A stretch of DNA of 40,326 nucleotides from an uncultured Oxalobacteraceae bacterium (GCA_946480015.1 CAMLIL010000050.1:1-40326); one strand, 5' to 3'; counted from the stretch's first letter, positions 7,585-16,266 are shown. Translations and numbers: made by a program. The notes: generated by a model not told the origin, from the letters alone.

Positions 7585-10500
7585 TTGAACAATTTTAAAA
7601 AAACAGCGATCGCGATGGGTGTGGCGCAGATTGCCTTGATGGCCAGCGGCGCGGTGCTGGCGCAAAGCGCAGCGTCGTCCAAAAGCGATACCGCGGGCGT
7701 TGCGTCCGCTGATGTGCCGCAGACGGTCGTGGTGACCGGCCAGCGCCGGGCGCTCGAAAACGCGCAGACCATCAAGCAGAACGCCGAGGAGGTGATCGAT
7801 TCGATCGTCGCGGACGAAGCCGGCAAACTGCCGGACCGCTCGATCGCCGAAGTCCTGCAGCGCGTGCCCGGTGTCATGATCGACCGTGTGTTCAACAAGG
7901 CCGACCCCCAGCACTTCGGTGTCGAAGGCAGCGGCGTCACCGTGCGCGGCCTGAGCTACGTGCGCTCCGAGTTGAACGGGCGTGACGCCTTCCAGTCGAA
8001 CGGCGGGCGCGCGCTCAGCTGGTCCGATGTGCCGCCCGAGCTGATGGCCGGCGTCGATGTGTACAAGAATCCCTCGGCCGAGCAGATCGAAGGGGCCGTG
8101 TCCGGCCTGGTCAACCTGCGCACCGCCATGCCTTTCGACTACAAGGGCCTGCACGGCGCCGTCTCGCTCAAGGCGACTCGCGGCAAGCTGCGCGGCGAGA
8201 CCGCGCCCGATGGCTCGATGCTGATCTCCAATCGCTGGGACACCGGCTTTGGCAAGGTCGGCGCCCTGCTGGACCTGGCACACTCGGGGAACAAGACGCG
8301 CAGCGACGCCATCCAGTCGGCGCCGTACTTCCCGCGCTTCGATCTGGTGCCGGGAAAGGAGGTCTATGTGCCTCAGAACGGCTCGTGGCGGCGTGAGGAC
8401 TATGACCATTCGCGCGACGGCATGTACGGCGCGCTGCAGTGGAAGAACAACGCGTTCGAATCCTCGCTGAGCTACTTCCAGTCGAACCACAAGTCGAAGT
8501 GGAGCGAGGCCGCGCAATGGTCCCCCAACGACGCCTACAAGACGCAATTCGAAAACGCCACCTATGACGACAACGGCGCATTCTTGTCGGGCAAACTCTC
8601 CAATCCGGCCGACGGCGGGGTAAAGCTGGTCAACAACCGCAAGGTCATGCGGCAGGAGACGCAGACCAAGGACCTGTCGTGGAACCTGGTGTGGAAGGCG
8701 TCCGAAAGCTGGACCTTGAAGTCCGACCTGCAGTTCGTGCGGGCCAAGTCGGAATCCAAGATGAGGTCGGTCGAGCTCAACACCTTGCTGCCGAGCTTGT
8801 TCCTGGATGTCTCGGGCGCGACGCCGAAGATCGATTTCGACGACGCCGCACGCGCGGCGATGGCGGATCTGTCGAACAGCTCCTGGTACACGACGCAGGA
8901 GTTCAGGGACCAGAACAAGGCCAAGCAGACGAGCTGGCGCGGCGATGCCAAGTACACGTTTGACGACCCGGTGCTGAGGGACGTGCGCTTCGGCGTGCGC
9001 TACACCGACCGCCAGGCCGATAACCGGGCAACCCCGTATTTCTGGACCCCGATCGTGGCGCCGTGGGCCGCTGGCCCTAACTCGTGGAATTCAGCGAGCA
9101 CGGTGGCCAAGCTGTCCGACCCGCGCTTCAATCAGTTCATCGAACCGGTCACGTTCAACAACTTCTTCAACGGCAAGTCCACCGTGCCGCCTGCACTGCT
9201 GGTGCCCTCGCCATCGTCACTGGACGGCGACCAGGCAATGGCTACGTTCGCCACGCTGCACGGGTTCTCCAAGGAGGTGTGCAATCCCTGGGGGAATGGT
9301 TGCGTCAACATGGACGGCTACACGCCTGTCACGGCGGAGACGTTCAACTCTCCTGAGAACAACAACAAGCAAAGCGAGCAGACCACCGCCGGCTACACGA
9401 CCCTGCGCTTCGGATTCGACGACTGGCGTTTCCCGGTTGAAGGCAACGTCGGGGTGCGCGTGGTCCAGACCCGGATGACGGCCCATGGCTACATGAAGTT
9501 CACCCCGGCGACCGGCACGCTGCCGGCCGGTGTGCCGAAAATGACGGCGGTCGCGGAACCGCGCGACTATGCGCAGACCTACGTCAACGTGCTGCCTAGC
9601 CTGAACCTGAAGTTGAGCGCGTCGCGCGAGCTGCAGTTCCGCTTCGCCTACTCGCAAGGGGTGTCCCGTCCCGACTTCTCCCAGCTGCAGGCTTACGAGT
9701 CGCTCAGCCAGGGTGTGGTCACGGAAGGCGGCACCGACACGACTCCGGCTACCCTGAAGGAATTGAAGTACACGGGTACCAACAAGGGCAATCCACTGCT
9801 CAAGCCGACGCGCGGCACCAGCTTCGACCTGACGGCCGAATGGTATCCGGCCAGCGCCACTTCGGTGACACTGGCCGTGTTCAACAAGAAGTTGAAGGAC
9901 ATCGTTATCAGTCGGAACTACGTCACGTCACTGAAAGACGATGCGGGTACGGACCACAACTTCGTCGTCAGCGGTCCTGTCAACGGCGCCGGTGGAACGG
10001 TGCGCGGGATGGAGCTGGGGTTCCAGAACTACTTCGACAAGCTGCCGGGGTTGCTGAGCGGCTTCGGCGTGTCCGGCAACTACACCTACGTCGACAGCAA
10101 GTACGAGCTGTACGACCGTCTCAACGGCAAGTGGTGCTCGGGCCTGAGCCAGACCGATGCGGCAAACTTCGATGGCAGGTTGAACGGCTGCGACACCAAC
10201 GGTCAAGCCATTGGCGAGCTGCCGATGCCTTACCTGTCGAAGAACGCCTTCAACCTCGCGCTGATGTACGACAAGGGGCCGATTTCGGCGCGCGTGGCCT
10301 ATAGCTGGCGCGGCCGCTACCTGCAGGCGGTGAACGCCAACGGCTACACCGGTGGCAACGGCACCAACACCAACCCGGACAGCCCTACCTACAAGCAAAC
10401 GAACGTCGCCTACAACCTGCCGGTCTGGGCGGAGGCTTACGGCACGGTGGATGCCGGCATCTCGTACAAGTTCGATGATCACCTGAGCCTCTCCCTGGAA

Positions 10501-10620
10501 GGGCAGAACCTGACCAACGCGGTGTTCAAGCAGACCATCCAGCAGTACGTCGGGCAGCACGGCATCATGTGGTTCGCCACCGGTCCGCGCTACACCGCGT
10601 CGATGCGCTACCAGTTCTAA
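7585..10620 (+). CDS. TonB-dependent outer-membrane receptor
   Basis: 1011-residue TonB-dependent receptor expected to import an oligosaccharide or related ligand across the outer membrane using TonB energy. I choose the TTG at 7585: GAGAGGAAATAG precedes it and it opens a normal signal peptide (NNFKKTAIAMGVAQIALMASGAVLAQ split across residues 2-27). After the TonB-box region (TVVVTGQRR) comes the plug domain (SIAEVLQRVPGVMID, TVRGLSYVRSELNG). A large 22-strand barrel then ends in ...MRYQF, the C-terminal Phe needed for outer-membrane assembly. The plug sequence resembles the large Xanthomonas/Caulobacter-type receptor family. The downstream halogenase is a frequent partner of such receptors. 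No SusD-like gene is present. The ligand is unknown. Confidence 0.92.
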   Translation: MNNFKKTAIAMGVAQIALMASGAVLAQSAASSKSDTAGVASADVPQTVVVTGQRRALENAQTIKQNAEEVIDSIVADEAGKLPDRSIAEVLQRVPGVMIDRVFNKADPQHFGVEGSGVTVRGLSYVRSELNGRDAFQSNGGRALSWSDVPPELMAGVDVYKNPSAEQIEGAVSGLVNLRTAMPFDYKGLHGAVSLKATRGKLRGETAPDGSMLISNRWDTGFGKVGALLDLAHSGNKTRSDAIQSAPYFPRFDLVPGKEVYVPQNGSWRREDYDHSRDGMYGALQWKNNAFESSLSYFQSNHKSKWSEAAQWSPNDAYKTQFENATYDDNGAFLSGKLSNPADGGVKLVNNRKVMRQETQTKDLSWNLVWKASESWTLKSDLQFVRAKSESKMRSVELNTLLPSLFLDVSGATPKIDFDDAARAAMADLSNSSWYTTQEFRDQNKAKQTSWRGDAKYTFDDPVLRDVRFGVRYTDRQADNRATPYFWTPIVAPWAAGPNSWNSASTVAKLSDPRFNQFIEPVTFNNFFNGKSTVPPALLVPSPSSLDGDQAMATFATLHGFSKEVCNPWGNGCVNMDGYTPVTAETFNSPENNNKQSEQTTAGYTTLRFGFDDWRFPVEGNVGVRVVQTRMTAHGYMKFTPATGTLPAGVPKMTAVAEPRDYAQTYVNVLPSLNLKLSASRELQFRFAYSQGVSRPDFSQLQAYESLSQGVVTEGGTDTTPATLKELKYTGTNKGNPLLKPTRGTSFDLTAEWYPASATSVTLAVFNKKLKDIVISRNYVTSLKDDAGTDHNFVVSGPVNGAGGTVRGMELGFQNYFDKLPGLLSGFGVSGNYTYVDSKYELYDRLNGKWCSGLSQTDAANFDGRLNGCDTNGQAIGELPMPYLSKNAFNLALMYDKGPISARVAYSWRGRYLQAVNANGYTGGNGTNTNPDSPTYKQTNVAYNLPVWAEAYGTVDAGISYKFDDHLSLSLEGQNLTNAVFKQTIQQYVGQHGIMWFATGPRYTASMRYQF

Positions 10621-10629
10621 AACGGTTCG

Positions 10630-10662
10630 CCGCTTGTGGTCCGCAGTGTGGGCCGCAAGCGG
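10630..10662 (+). other. intercistronic hairpin 1
   Basis: CCGCTTGTGG (10630-10639) pairs with CCGCAAGCGG (10653-10662) with one G-T wobble; loop of 13 bases. It lies directly after the receptor stop. Confidence 0.4.
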
Positions 10663-10680
10663 CCTGCCTGTACGCGGCAA

Positions 10681-10715
10681 GGGAGCGTATCGGTGCATTC
10701 CACCGATGCGCTCCC
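10681..10715 (+). terminator. strong intercistronic hairpin 2 (partial terminator or mRNA stabiliser)
   Basis: GGGAGCGTATCGGTG (10681-10695), loop CATTC, CACCGATGCGCTCCC (10701-10715): 15-bp stem with one G-T wobble. It is followed by GTTTGCC, a very weak T tract. It sits between the receptor and halogenase genes and probably lowers expression of the downstream pair relative to the receptor. Confidence 0.5.
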
Positions 10716-10753
10716 GTTTGCCAATATGAATTGATCAGCATAAAACGGCGAAT

Positions 10754-12280
10754 ATGTACGACAAGGCTATCCGAAAAATCGTCATCGTGGGCGGCGGCAC
10801 CGCCGGCTGGATGACCGCCGCGCCCCTGGCGCTCAAGCTCGGCAAGGCATGCGAGATCGTGCTGGTCGAGTCGCCGGAGATCGGTACCGTGGGCGTGGGC
10901 GAAGCGACCCTGCCGACCCTGCGTTACTACAATCTCACGCTCGGCCTGGACGCTGCCGATTTCGTCAGGAAGACCCAGGCGACCTTCAAGCTGGGCATCG
11001 AATTCAAGGACTGGGGGCATATCGGCAACCGGTTTTTCCACGGCTTCGGCGATTTCGGCCCAGCCGTCGAGGGCCGCTCGCCGCACCTGTACTGGCTGCG
11101 CCTGGCGCGCGCATTCAAGGACATCCCCTCGTACGAGCAATGGTCGGTCGCGACGGTGATGGCGCGCAATAACCGCTTCGTGCCGCCGTACGGCGAACAG
11201 CTGGCCGCGACCAATGCGTATTCCTACGCCTTCCATTTCGACGCCGGACTGTATGCCGCCTATTTGCGCGACCATGCGGTGCACCGCGGCGTGGTGCGCA
11301 TCGAAGGCATGATCGACGGGGCCGAACAGCATCCAGAGACCGGCTTCATCACGGCCGTCAAGTTGCGCGACGGGCGCCGGGTCGAGGGCGACCTGTTCAT
11401 CGATTGCTCGGGTTTTCGCGGCCTGTTGATCGAAGGGGTCTACCAGGCCGGCTACGACGACTGGAGCGACATGCTGCCGTGTAACAGTGCGCTGGCCGTG
11501 CCGTGCGCCAAGGTCGATCCGCTCACGCCCTACACCTTGTCGACTGCCAAAACTGCCGGCTGGACCTGGCGCATTCCGCTCCAGCACCGCACCGGCAACG
11601 GTCACGTGTACGCCAACGGATTCACCAGCGACGACGCGGCGGCGCGCATCCTGCTCGCGGGCCTCGACGGCCGCGCGCTCGACGAGCCGCGCCAGCTGCG
11701 CTTCACCACCGGCCGCCGGCGCAAGTCCTGGATCAAGAACTGCGTCGCCATCGGCTTGTCGAGCGGCTTTCTCGAGCCGCTCGAATCGACCAGCATCAAC
11801 ATGATCGAAAACGCGGTCGGCTGGCTGCTACAGTACTTTCCCGATCGCGATTTGCGCCCCGAGCTGGCCGATGAGTTCAACCGCCTGGTGGCGCAGCGCG
11901 TCGAGTTCGTGCGCGACTTCATCATCCTGCACTACAAGGTCACCAACCGGACCGATTCCGAATTCTGGCGCTACTGCGCCAACATGCCGGTGCCGGACTC
12001 GCTGCGGCACCAGATCGAGCTGTTCCGCGAAACCGGCCGCGTCGTTATCTACGACAAGGAAGGATTTTCGGAGTCCTCGCATGTGGCGCTCCTGATGGGA
12101 CTGGGCATCATGCCCAAGACCTACGATCCGCTCATCGATTTCATGAACATGCCGGCCTTGCACGCCCACTTCGCCAAGCTGGGCGAGACCGTCGCGCGGG
12201 CCGTCGAGCTTATGCCCGACCATGCCGAGTACATCCGGCACAAGGTCGCCGCGCCACCCATCAAAGGAATGTTGTCGTGA
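10754..12280 (+). CDS. flavin-dependent halogenase (tryptophan-halogenase family)
   Basis: 508-residue FADH2-dependent halogenase. The FAD-binding GGGTAGW (residues 13-19) is at the N-terminus. The lysine that handles hypohalous acid is K79 (TQATFKLGIEF), the same number as in PrnA. The WxWxIP motif is W270-P275. The Glu/Ser pair of the active site is in LEPLESTSI (E344, S345). All key residues are intact, so activity is plausible. Members of this family encoded beside TonB receptors often accept indoles or other substrates rather than free tryptophan (family knowledge; the substrate here is unknown). A flavin reductase is not encoded nearby. The gene lies 133 bases after the receptor and overlaps the acyltransferase by four bases (GTGA). 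Confidence 0.88.
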   Translation: MYDKAIRKIVIVGGGTAGWMTAAPLALKLGKACEIVLVESPEIGTVGVGEATLPTLRYYNLTLGLDAADFVRKTQATFKLGIEFKDWGHIGNRFFHGFGDFGPAVEGRSPHLYWLRLARAFKDIPSYEQWSVATVMARNNRFVPPYGEQLAATNAYSYAFHFDAGLYAAYLRDHAVHRGVVRIEGMIDGAEQHPETGFITAVKLRDGRRVEGDLFIDCSGFRGLLIEGVYQAGYDDWSDMLPCNSALAVPCAKVDPLTPYTLSTAKTAGWTWRIPLQHRTGNGHVYANGFTSDDAAARILLAGLDGRALDEPRQLRFTTGRRRKSWIKNCVAIGLSSGFLEPLESTSINMIENAVGWLLQYFPDRDLRPELADEFNRLVAQRVEFVRDFIILHYKVTNRTDSEFWRYCANMPVPDSLRHQIELFRETGRVVIYDKEGFSESSHVALLMGLGIMPKTYDPLIDFMNMPALHAHFAKLGETVARAVELMPDHAEYIRHKVAAPPIKGMLS

Positions 12281-13404
12281 AATCCCATTACCACGTGCTG
12301 GACGGCTTGCGTGGCACTGCCGCGTTCTGCGTATTCATGTTCCACATCTGGGAACTGCTGGTGCCCGGGCCGGAACAGAATCCGATGCCGCACACGTTTC
12401 TCGCGGTGGACTTTTTCTTCGCCTTGTCCGGTTTCGTCCTGGGCCACGCGTACGACGCCCGCCTGTCCCTGCAGGCCGCGGACCGGCTGCGCCTGGCGCC
12501 GGCAGGCTTCTTCATGCGCAGGATCATCAGGCTGCACCCGATGGTGATCGTGGCGATGATCGTCGGCATCGTCTGCTACCTGCTCGATCCGTTCGCGGGA
12601 AATGCCCAGCGGGTCGGCGGCCAGCTCTCGCCTGGCATGCTGCTCCTGACGTTCTCCCTGAGCCTGGTGCTGTTGCCCACGCCGACGCTGCCCAATTATT
12701 TCGGCGAAACGCATTCGGTCAACGGTCCATCGTGGACGCTGTTCCAGGAATACATCGCCAACGTGCTGTATGCGCTATGCGCGCCGCGGCTGGGGCGCAA
12801 GCTGCATCTTGTACTGTGCCTTATCAGTGCGCTTGGCCTGCTGTGGACGGCGAAACTATTCGGCAACCTCGGCTACGGCTGGGGGTGGGATCATTTCTGG
12901 GTCGCGCCGGTCCGCCTGGCCTGCCCGTTTCTGCTGGGACTGCTCGTGTACCGGATGAAGCTGCGCGTTTCCCTGCCATATCCCTTCGCGCTGTTGTCGC
13001 TGCTGCTCATCGCCGTATTTTGCGCGCCCATGTTTGGGGCGTTCAACTGGCTGTTCGAGGCAGCGTGCGTGATCGTCGTGTTCCCGTTCGTCCTGATGGC
13101 CGGCGCCGGATCGGGCCAGGCCGAAGGCGGCGCGGGGCGGCTTGTGCGCCTGGCCGGTGAGTTGTCGTACCCAGTCTACATCGTCCACTATCCATTCATT
13201 TATATCTTCGCCCATTGGAACTGGACCACGCATCCCTCCAAACCTTTGCTGGCGGCGGTCGCCGTTGCGATGTACTGCGGCGTGACGCTGTTCGCCTTTG
13301 CCCTGTCACGGTGGTATGACCGGCCGGTGCGCGCATGGCTGGCCCGCGTCTGCCTTGAACGTGAGGCCGAACCGGTCGGCCTGAGTTCTCAGCTTTCTCG
13401 GTAA
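12277..13404 (+). CDS. acyltransferase family 3 integral membrane protein
   Basis: 375-residue membrane protein of the acyltransferase 3 family (OatA/NodX/WecH type), which moves acyl groups such as acetyl or succinyl onto sugars or other acceptors at the inner membrane. The conserved start HYHVLDGLRGTAAFCVFMFHIWE contains the key RG and the second His; VDFFFALSGFVLGHAYD and FFMRRIIRLHP follow. About ten transmembrane helices are visible. The GTG start at 12277 overlaps the halogenase TGA (GTGA), a sign of translational coupling, so the two may act on the same product. No SGNH domain is attached. The acceptor is unknown. Confidence 0.85.
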   Translation: MKSHYHVLDGLRGTAAFCVFMFHIWELLVPGPEQNPMPHTFLAVDFFFALSGFVLGHAYDARLSLQAADRLRLAPAGFFMRRIIRLHPMVIVAMIVGIVCYLLDPFAGNAQRVGGQLSPGMLLLTFSLSLVLLPTPTLPNYFGETHSVNGPSWTLFQEYIANVLYALCAPRLGRKLHLVLCLISALGLLWTAKLFGNLGYGWGWDHFWVAPVRLACPFLLGLLVYRMKLRVSLPYPFALLSLLLIAVFCAPMFGAFNWLFEAACVIVVFPFVLMAGAGSGQAEGGAGRLVRLAGELSYPVYIVHYPFIYIFAHWNWTTHPSKPLLAAVAVAMYCGVTLFAFALSRWYDRPVRAWLARVCLEREAEPVGLSSQLSR

Positions 13405-13769
13405 TCCATGGTCTCCGACATCTTGCCGGTAGCTTTTGAGGCGGCTTTGGCGGCCCCTGTTGCGCCCACAGGCCCCGTGAAGGGAATGACGACATGCCGG
13501 TTCCCACGGCGTCGGCCTCGACAACCCGGCCAGCCGATCAACACTGCGGCAAGCCGGCGTATGCATCATGCAACGGCGCGGGGGGAGGCGGCGATAAAGC
13601 TTGCATTGAAATTGTGCCATATATATAGTGTACAGAAGAATTCGCTCATCGCGGTGATTGAAGTACCAGCAGCAGGGCCATCCAACCCAGGATGGGGCGG
13701 TAGAGAGAGCCGCCATGCTGAGTGCTCGTAAATTGTTTTTTATTATAAAAATACATGATGGAGAGAGTC
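13405..13769. other. 365-base non-coding stretch before leader ORF 2
   Basis: No gene recognised. It contains a good sigma70-like promoter (13601-13629), a small inverted repeat CCATCC/GGATGG (13678-13695) in the leader, and an AT-rich stretch just before the leader ORF that resembles the one before leader ORF 1. Confidence 0.5.
13601..13629 (+). promoter_or_regulatory. promoter of the leader ORF / regulator B unit
   Basis: TTGCAT (13601-13606), 17-base spacer, TATAGT (13624-13629): close to the sigma70 consensus. Transcription would begin near 13636, giving about 130 bases of leader before the small ORF at 13770. Confidence 0.55.
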
Positions 13770-13892
13770 ATGGCCTTCAATTTCAGTGGCGCGCTGCCGC
13801 TGTCGTTAGCGGCGACGGCGTGCGGTGCCGGCAGCGGCGGCGGTTGGATCTTCGCGGTGCATATCTGCAAACGTTTTCTTGGATTCGCCTAA
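13770..13892 (+). CDS. small leader ORF 2 upstream of XylR-like regulator B
   Basis: 40-codon ORF with GGAGAGAG just before its ATG. The product begins MAFNFSGALPLSLAATACG and is Gly/Ala-rich. Its TAA (13890-13892) is followed by a single base and then the regulator ATG (TAAGATG), an arrangement expected for translational coupling. It corresponds in place, though not in sequence, to the leader ORF before regulator A. An in-frame ATG at 13755 exists but lacks a ribosome binding site. Confidence 0.5.
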   Translation: MAFNFSGALPLSLAATACGAGSGGGWIFAVHICKRFLGFA

Positions 13893-13893
13893 G

Positions 13894-15096
13894 ATGAAGA
13901 TCGCGAAACCACACCGGATTGCCCTGCTGTTCAACGCCAACAAGATGTTCGACCGCGAGGTCACTGCCGGCATCGCCGCCTACATGGGCAGTAAGCGCGC
14001 AGCCTGGGATTTGTTCCTGCAAGAAGATTTCCGTCTGCGCCTGACCGGAATTGAGCGCTGGCAGGGCGACGGCATCATTGCCGATTTCGACGATCCGGCC
14101 GTGGCGGCGGCCCTGGCGCACTGTAATGTTCCTGTGGTGGCGGTAGGCGGTTCCTATGCCAGCGACGCGGAGTATCCGGGCGGCGTGCCCTATGTGGCGA
14201 CCGATAATTACAAGCTGATCAAACTGGCACGCGACCATCTGATCGATGTTGGGCTGCAGCGCTTCGCCATGTTCAGCCTTCCCAAGTCCAGGGAAAACCG
14301 CTGGGCGCAAGAGCGCGAGAATGCCTTCCGCAGCCTGATGCAAGACGACGAGATGGAAACCGAGATCTTCCAAGGCTGCGACACCAGCGCGCCGTCGTGG
14401 GACGAGGCGGTGCAGGGCCAGATCGCCTGGCTGCGCAGCCTGCCCAAACCGATCGGCATCATCGCCGTCACGGATGCGCGCGCGCGCCAGTTGCTGCAAG
14501 CCTGCGCGATCGCCGGCATCGCGGTGCCGGAACAGGTGGCGCTGATCGGCATCGACAACGACCCGATGGTGCGCATGCTCACCCGCATACCGCTCAGTTC
14601 GGTGATCCAGGGCGCGCAGGAGATGGGGCGCACGGCAGCCCATTTGCTGGCCCAGATGCTGCACGGCGTTCCGCTGGCGGACACCCGTATTCTGGTGCCG
14701 CCGGCCGGCATCAACGTGCTCGCCTCCAGCCAGCACCAGGTCATCAAGCATCCGCACGTGATGCGGGGGCGCCATTTCATCCGCCAGTACGCCTGCCAGG
14801 GCATCAAGAGCCACCAGGTGGCCGAATACGTGGGCGTCTCGCGCACCTCGCTCGAGGCATACTTCCGTCAGGAACTGGGATACAGCGTGCACGACGAGAT
14901 CCTGCGGGTCAAGCTCGATGCCGCCAAATCTGCCCTCGAAAGCGGGGAACGCAGCATCGCCGACGTGGCGCTGGCCTGCGGTTTCACGACCACCCAGTAC
15001 ATGCACCTGGTGTTCAAGCGCGAGCTGGGCTTTACGCCGCGTTCCTACCGGGAGCGCGCGCTCAGCGAACCCGGCATACTGTCCGGCATCGATTAG
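13894..15096 (+). CDS. XylR-like regulator B (LacI-type sensor + AraC HTH)
   Basis: 400-residue paralogue of the regulator at 5999, with the same architecture: sugar-binding sensor (HRIALLFNANKMFDREVTAG; ALIGIDNDP) and C-terminal AraC HTH (IADVALACGFTTTQYMHLVFKRELGFTPRSYR). The ATG at 13894 was chosen because the protein aligns with its paralogue from there and the leader ORF stops one base before; no ribosome binding site precedes it. The segment 14396-14669 is almost identical in DNA to 6501-6774, whereas the recognition helix and sensor N-terminus differ. The two proteins therefore probably recognise different ligands or sites. It is followed by a hairpin and a GntR gene. Its target is not evident. 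Confidence 0.87.
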   Translation: MKIAKPHRIALLFNANKMFDREVTAGIAAYMGSKRAAWDLFLQEDFRLRLTGIERWQGDGIIADFDDPAVAAALAHCNVPVVAVGGSYASDAEYPGGVPYVATDNYKLIKLARDHLIDVGLQRFAMFSLPKSRENRWAQERENAFRSLMQDDEMETEIFQGCDTSAPSWDEAVQGQIAWLRSLPKPIGIIAVTDARARQLLQACAIAGIAVPEQVALIGIDNDPMVRMLTRIPLSSVIQGAQEMGRTAAHLLAQMLHGVPLADTRILVPPAGINVLASSQHQVIKHPHVMRGRHFIRQYACQGIKSHQVAEYVGVSRTSLEAYFRQELGYSVHDEILRVKLDAAKSALESGERSIADVALACGFTTTQYMHLVFKRELGFTPRSYRERALSEPGILSGID

Positions 15097-15127
15097 CGCC
15101 GTTGTTCGATTCGGTGGTCGCGCGACG

Positions 15128-15156
15128 CGCCGGGGTGCTGCAACGCATCCCCGGCG
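15128..15156 (+). terminator. hairpin after regulator B
   Basis: CGCCGGGG (15128-15135) and CCCCGGCG (15149-15156) form a perfect 8-bp stem with a partly paired 13-base loop, 31 bases after the regulator stop. No T tract follows, so termination is uncertain. Confidence 0.35.
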
Positions 15157-15178
15157 TCGGCATCGACCGCGGGCGATG

Positions 15179-15207
15179 TTGTAGAATGCCCGCGTGTTCG
15201 CTATATA
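15179..15207 (+). promoter_or_regulatory. promoter candidate of the GntR gene
   Basis: TTGTAG (15179-15184), 17-base spacer, TATATA (15202-15207). The -35 is weak. The start of the GntR gene at 15238 lies about 24 bases after the expected transcription start. Confidence 0.35.
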
Positions 15208-15237
15208 TGATTGCCTTCCCGGCGTCTTCCGATTCCC

Positions 15238-16152
15238 ATGGCTCGACCCCCTACCGTCTTTAAGCGGAGCGCTAATCTGCTGCTCCAGCACATCGAAACT
15301 CATGCTGAGATCGGGGACGGGCTGCCCACGGAGCAGCAGATGGTCGCGCTGGCGGGGGGCAGCCGAACGGCAATTCGCAGTGCGCTTGTGTATTTCCATA
15401 CGCGCGGACTGATCGACGACCTGAAGGAGCGCCGTTTGCTGCGCAAGCCGGCGCGCGAGGATTTTTTCGACATCGCCGATTTGCAGAGCGGCTCGGACCG
15501 GGTCCGGCAGGTGCTTCTGGATCGCATCTACCACAGCGACTTGCCGCCGGGTGCGGAATTCTCAGAGGCGGAACTGGCGCGTGCGGCCGGCGTCAGCACG
15601 ATCAGCGTGCGCGAATTCCTGATCGAATTTTCGCGTTATGGATTGATCGAGAAAAAGCCCCATGGCGGCTGGCGCCTGTGTGCCTTCGACCGCGGGTTCG
15701 CCATGGAGCTGGCCGACGTGCGCGAGATGTTCGAGTTGGCCGCGATCGAACGCTTCGGCACACTGGCGGCGGGCGATGAAGCCTTCGCGGCCTTGAACGA
15801 GTTGATCGTGCGCCATGAGCAGCTCGGTTCAGTCATGCCGGCGCGCCACAAGGACTTTCCCGCGCTCGACCGCGATTTCCACACGTTTCTTATCGGTCGT
15901 CTGAACAACCGCTTCGCGCAGGGCTTTTACGACATCGTCTCGCTGGTGTTCCACTATCACTATCAGTGGGACAAGGGCACGGAAATGGCGCGCAACCAGT
16001 ACGCGGCGCACGAGCACCTCGACATCCTGCGCGCCCTGGCGCGGCGCGATATCGCGGGGGCGCTGGAGGCCATGCGCATTCATTTGAACTCTTCCCGCAG
16101 CACCCTGCTGCAATCGATCCGCGCCCGCGAGACGGGCACGCACACGCGCTGA
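15238..16152 (+). CDS. GntR/FCD-type regulator with two winged-helix domains
   Basis: 304-residue GntR-family regulator. Normal FadR/FCD members are about 230-250 residues with one DNA-binding domain. Here a first winged helix (about 10-72: LLLQHIETHAEIGDGLPTEQ ... SRTAIRSALVYFHTRGLI) precedes a second (about 86-150: RVRQVLLDRIYHSDLPPGAE ... STISVREFLIEFSRYGLI). The ligand-binding FCD domain follows (about 155-295) with its metal-binding Asp/His set (DRDFHTFL, AAHEHLDIL). FCD domains usually sense small organic acids. The ATG at 15238 was taken; a TTG at 15211 is possible. It is followed by a terminator and then the tannase and aromatic transporter genes, its likely targets. Confidence 0.85.
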   Translation: MARPPTVFKRSANLLLQHIETHAEIGDGLPTEQQMVALAGGSRTAIRSALVYFHTRGLIDDLKERRLLRKPAREDFFDIADLQSGSDRVRQVLLDRIYHSDLPPGAEFSEAELARAAGVSTISVREFLIEFSRYGLIEKKPHGGWRLCAFDRGFAMELADVREMFELAAIERFGTLAAGDEAFAALNELIVRHEQLGSVMPARHKDFPALDRDFHTFLIGRLNNRFAQGFYDIVSLVFHYHYQWDKGTEMARNQYAAHEHLDILRALARRDIAGALEAMRIHLNSSRSTLLQSIRARETGTHTR

Positions 16153-16210
16153 CACCGTCGGCGGCCAGAATGGCAAATCATGCTGGCCGCCAAGCCCAGG
16201 CGACGACCGC

Positions 16211-16234
16211 AAACCCGCTCCGGCGGGTTTTTTT
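16211..16234 (+). terminator. rho-independent terminator after the GntR gene
   Basis: AAACCCGC (16211-16218), loop TCCG, GCGGGTTT (16223-16230) followed by TTTT. Classic intrinsic terminator; it separates the regulator from the tannase operon. Confidence 0.88.
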
Positions 16235-16238
16235 GCGC

Positions 16239-16266
16239 TTGCGTTTCCAGTTAATATCGTTATACT
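16239..16266 (+). promoter_or_regulatory. promoter of the tannase-transporter operon
   Basis: TTGCGT (16239-16244), 16-base spacer, TATACT (16261-16266): four of six and five of six matches to the sigma70 consensus. Located 54 bases before the tannase start. Confidence 0.6.

Noticed and set aside
13783..15534. 583-codon minus-strand frame, with a similar one at 6116-7204
   Set aside because: Both are antisense to the XylR-like paralogues. Their similarity to each other simply mirrors the similarity of the real genes.
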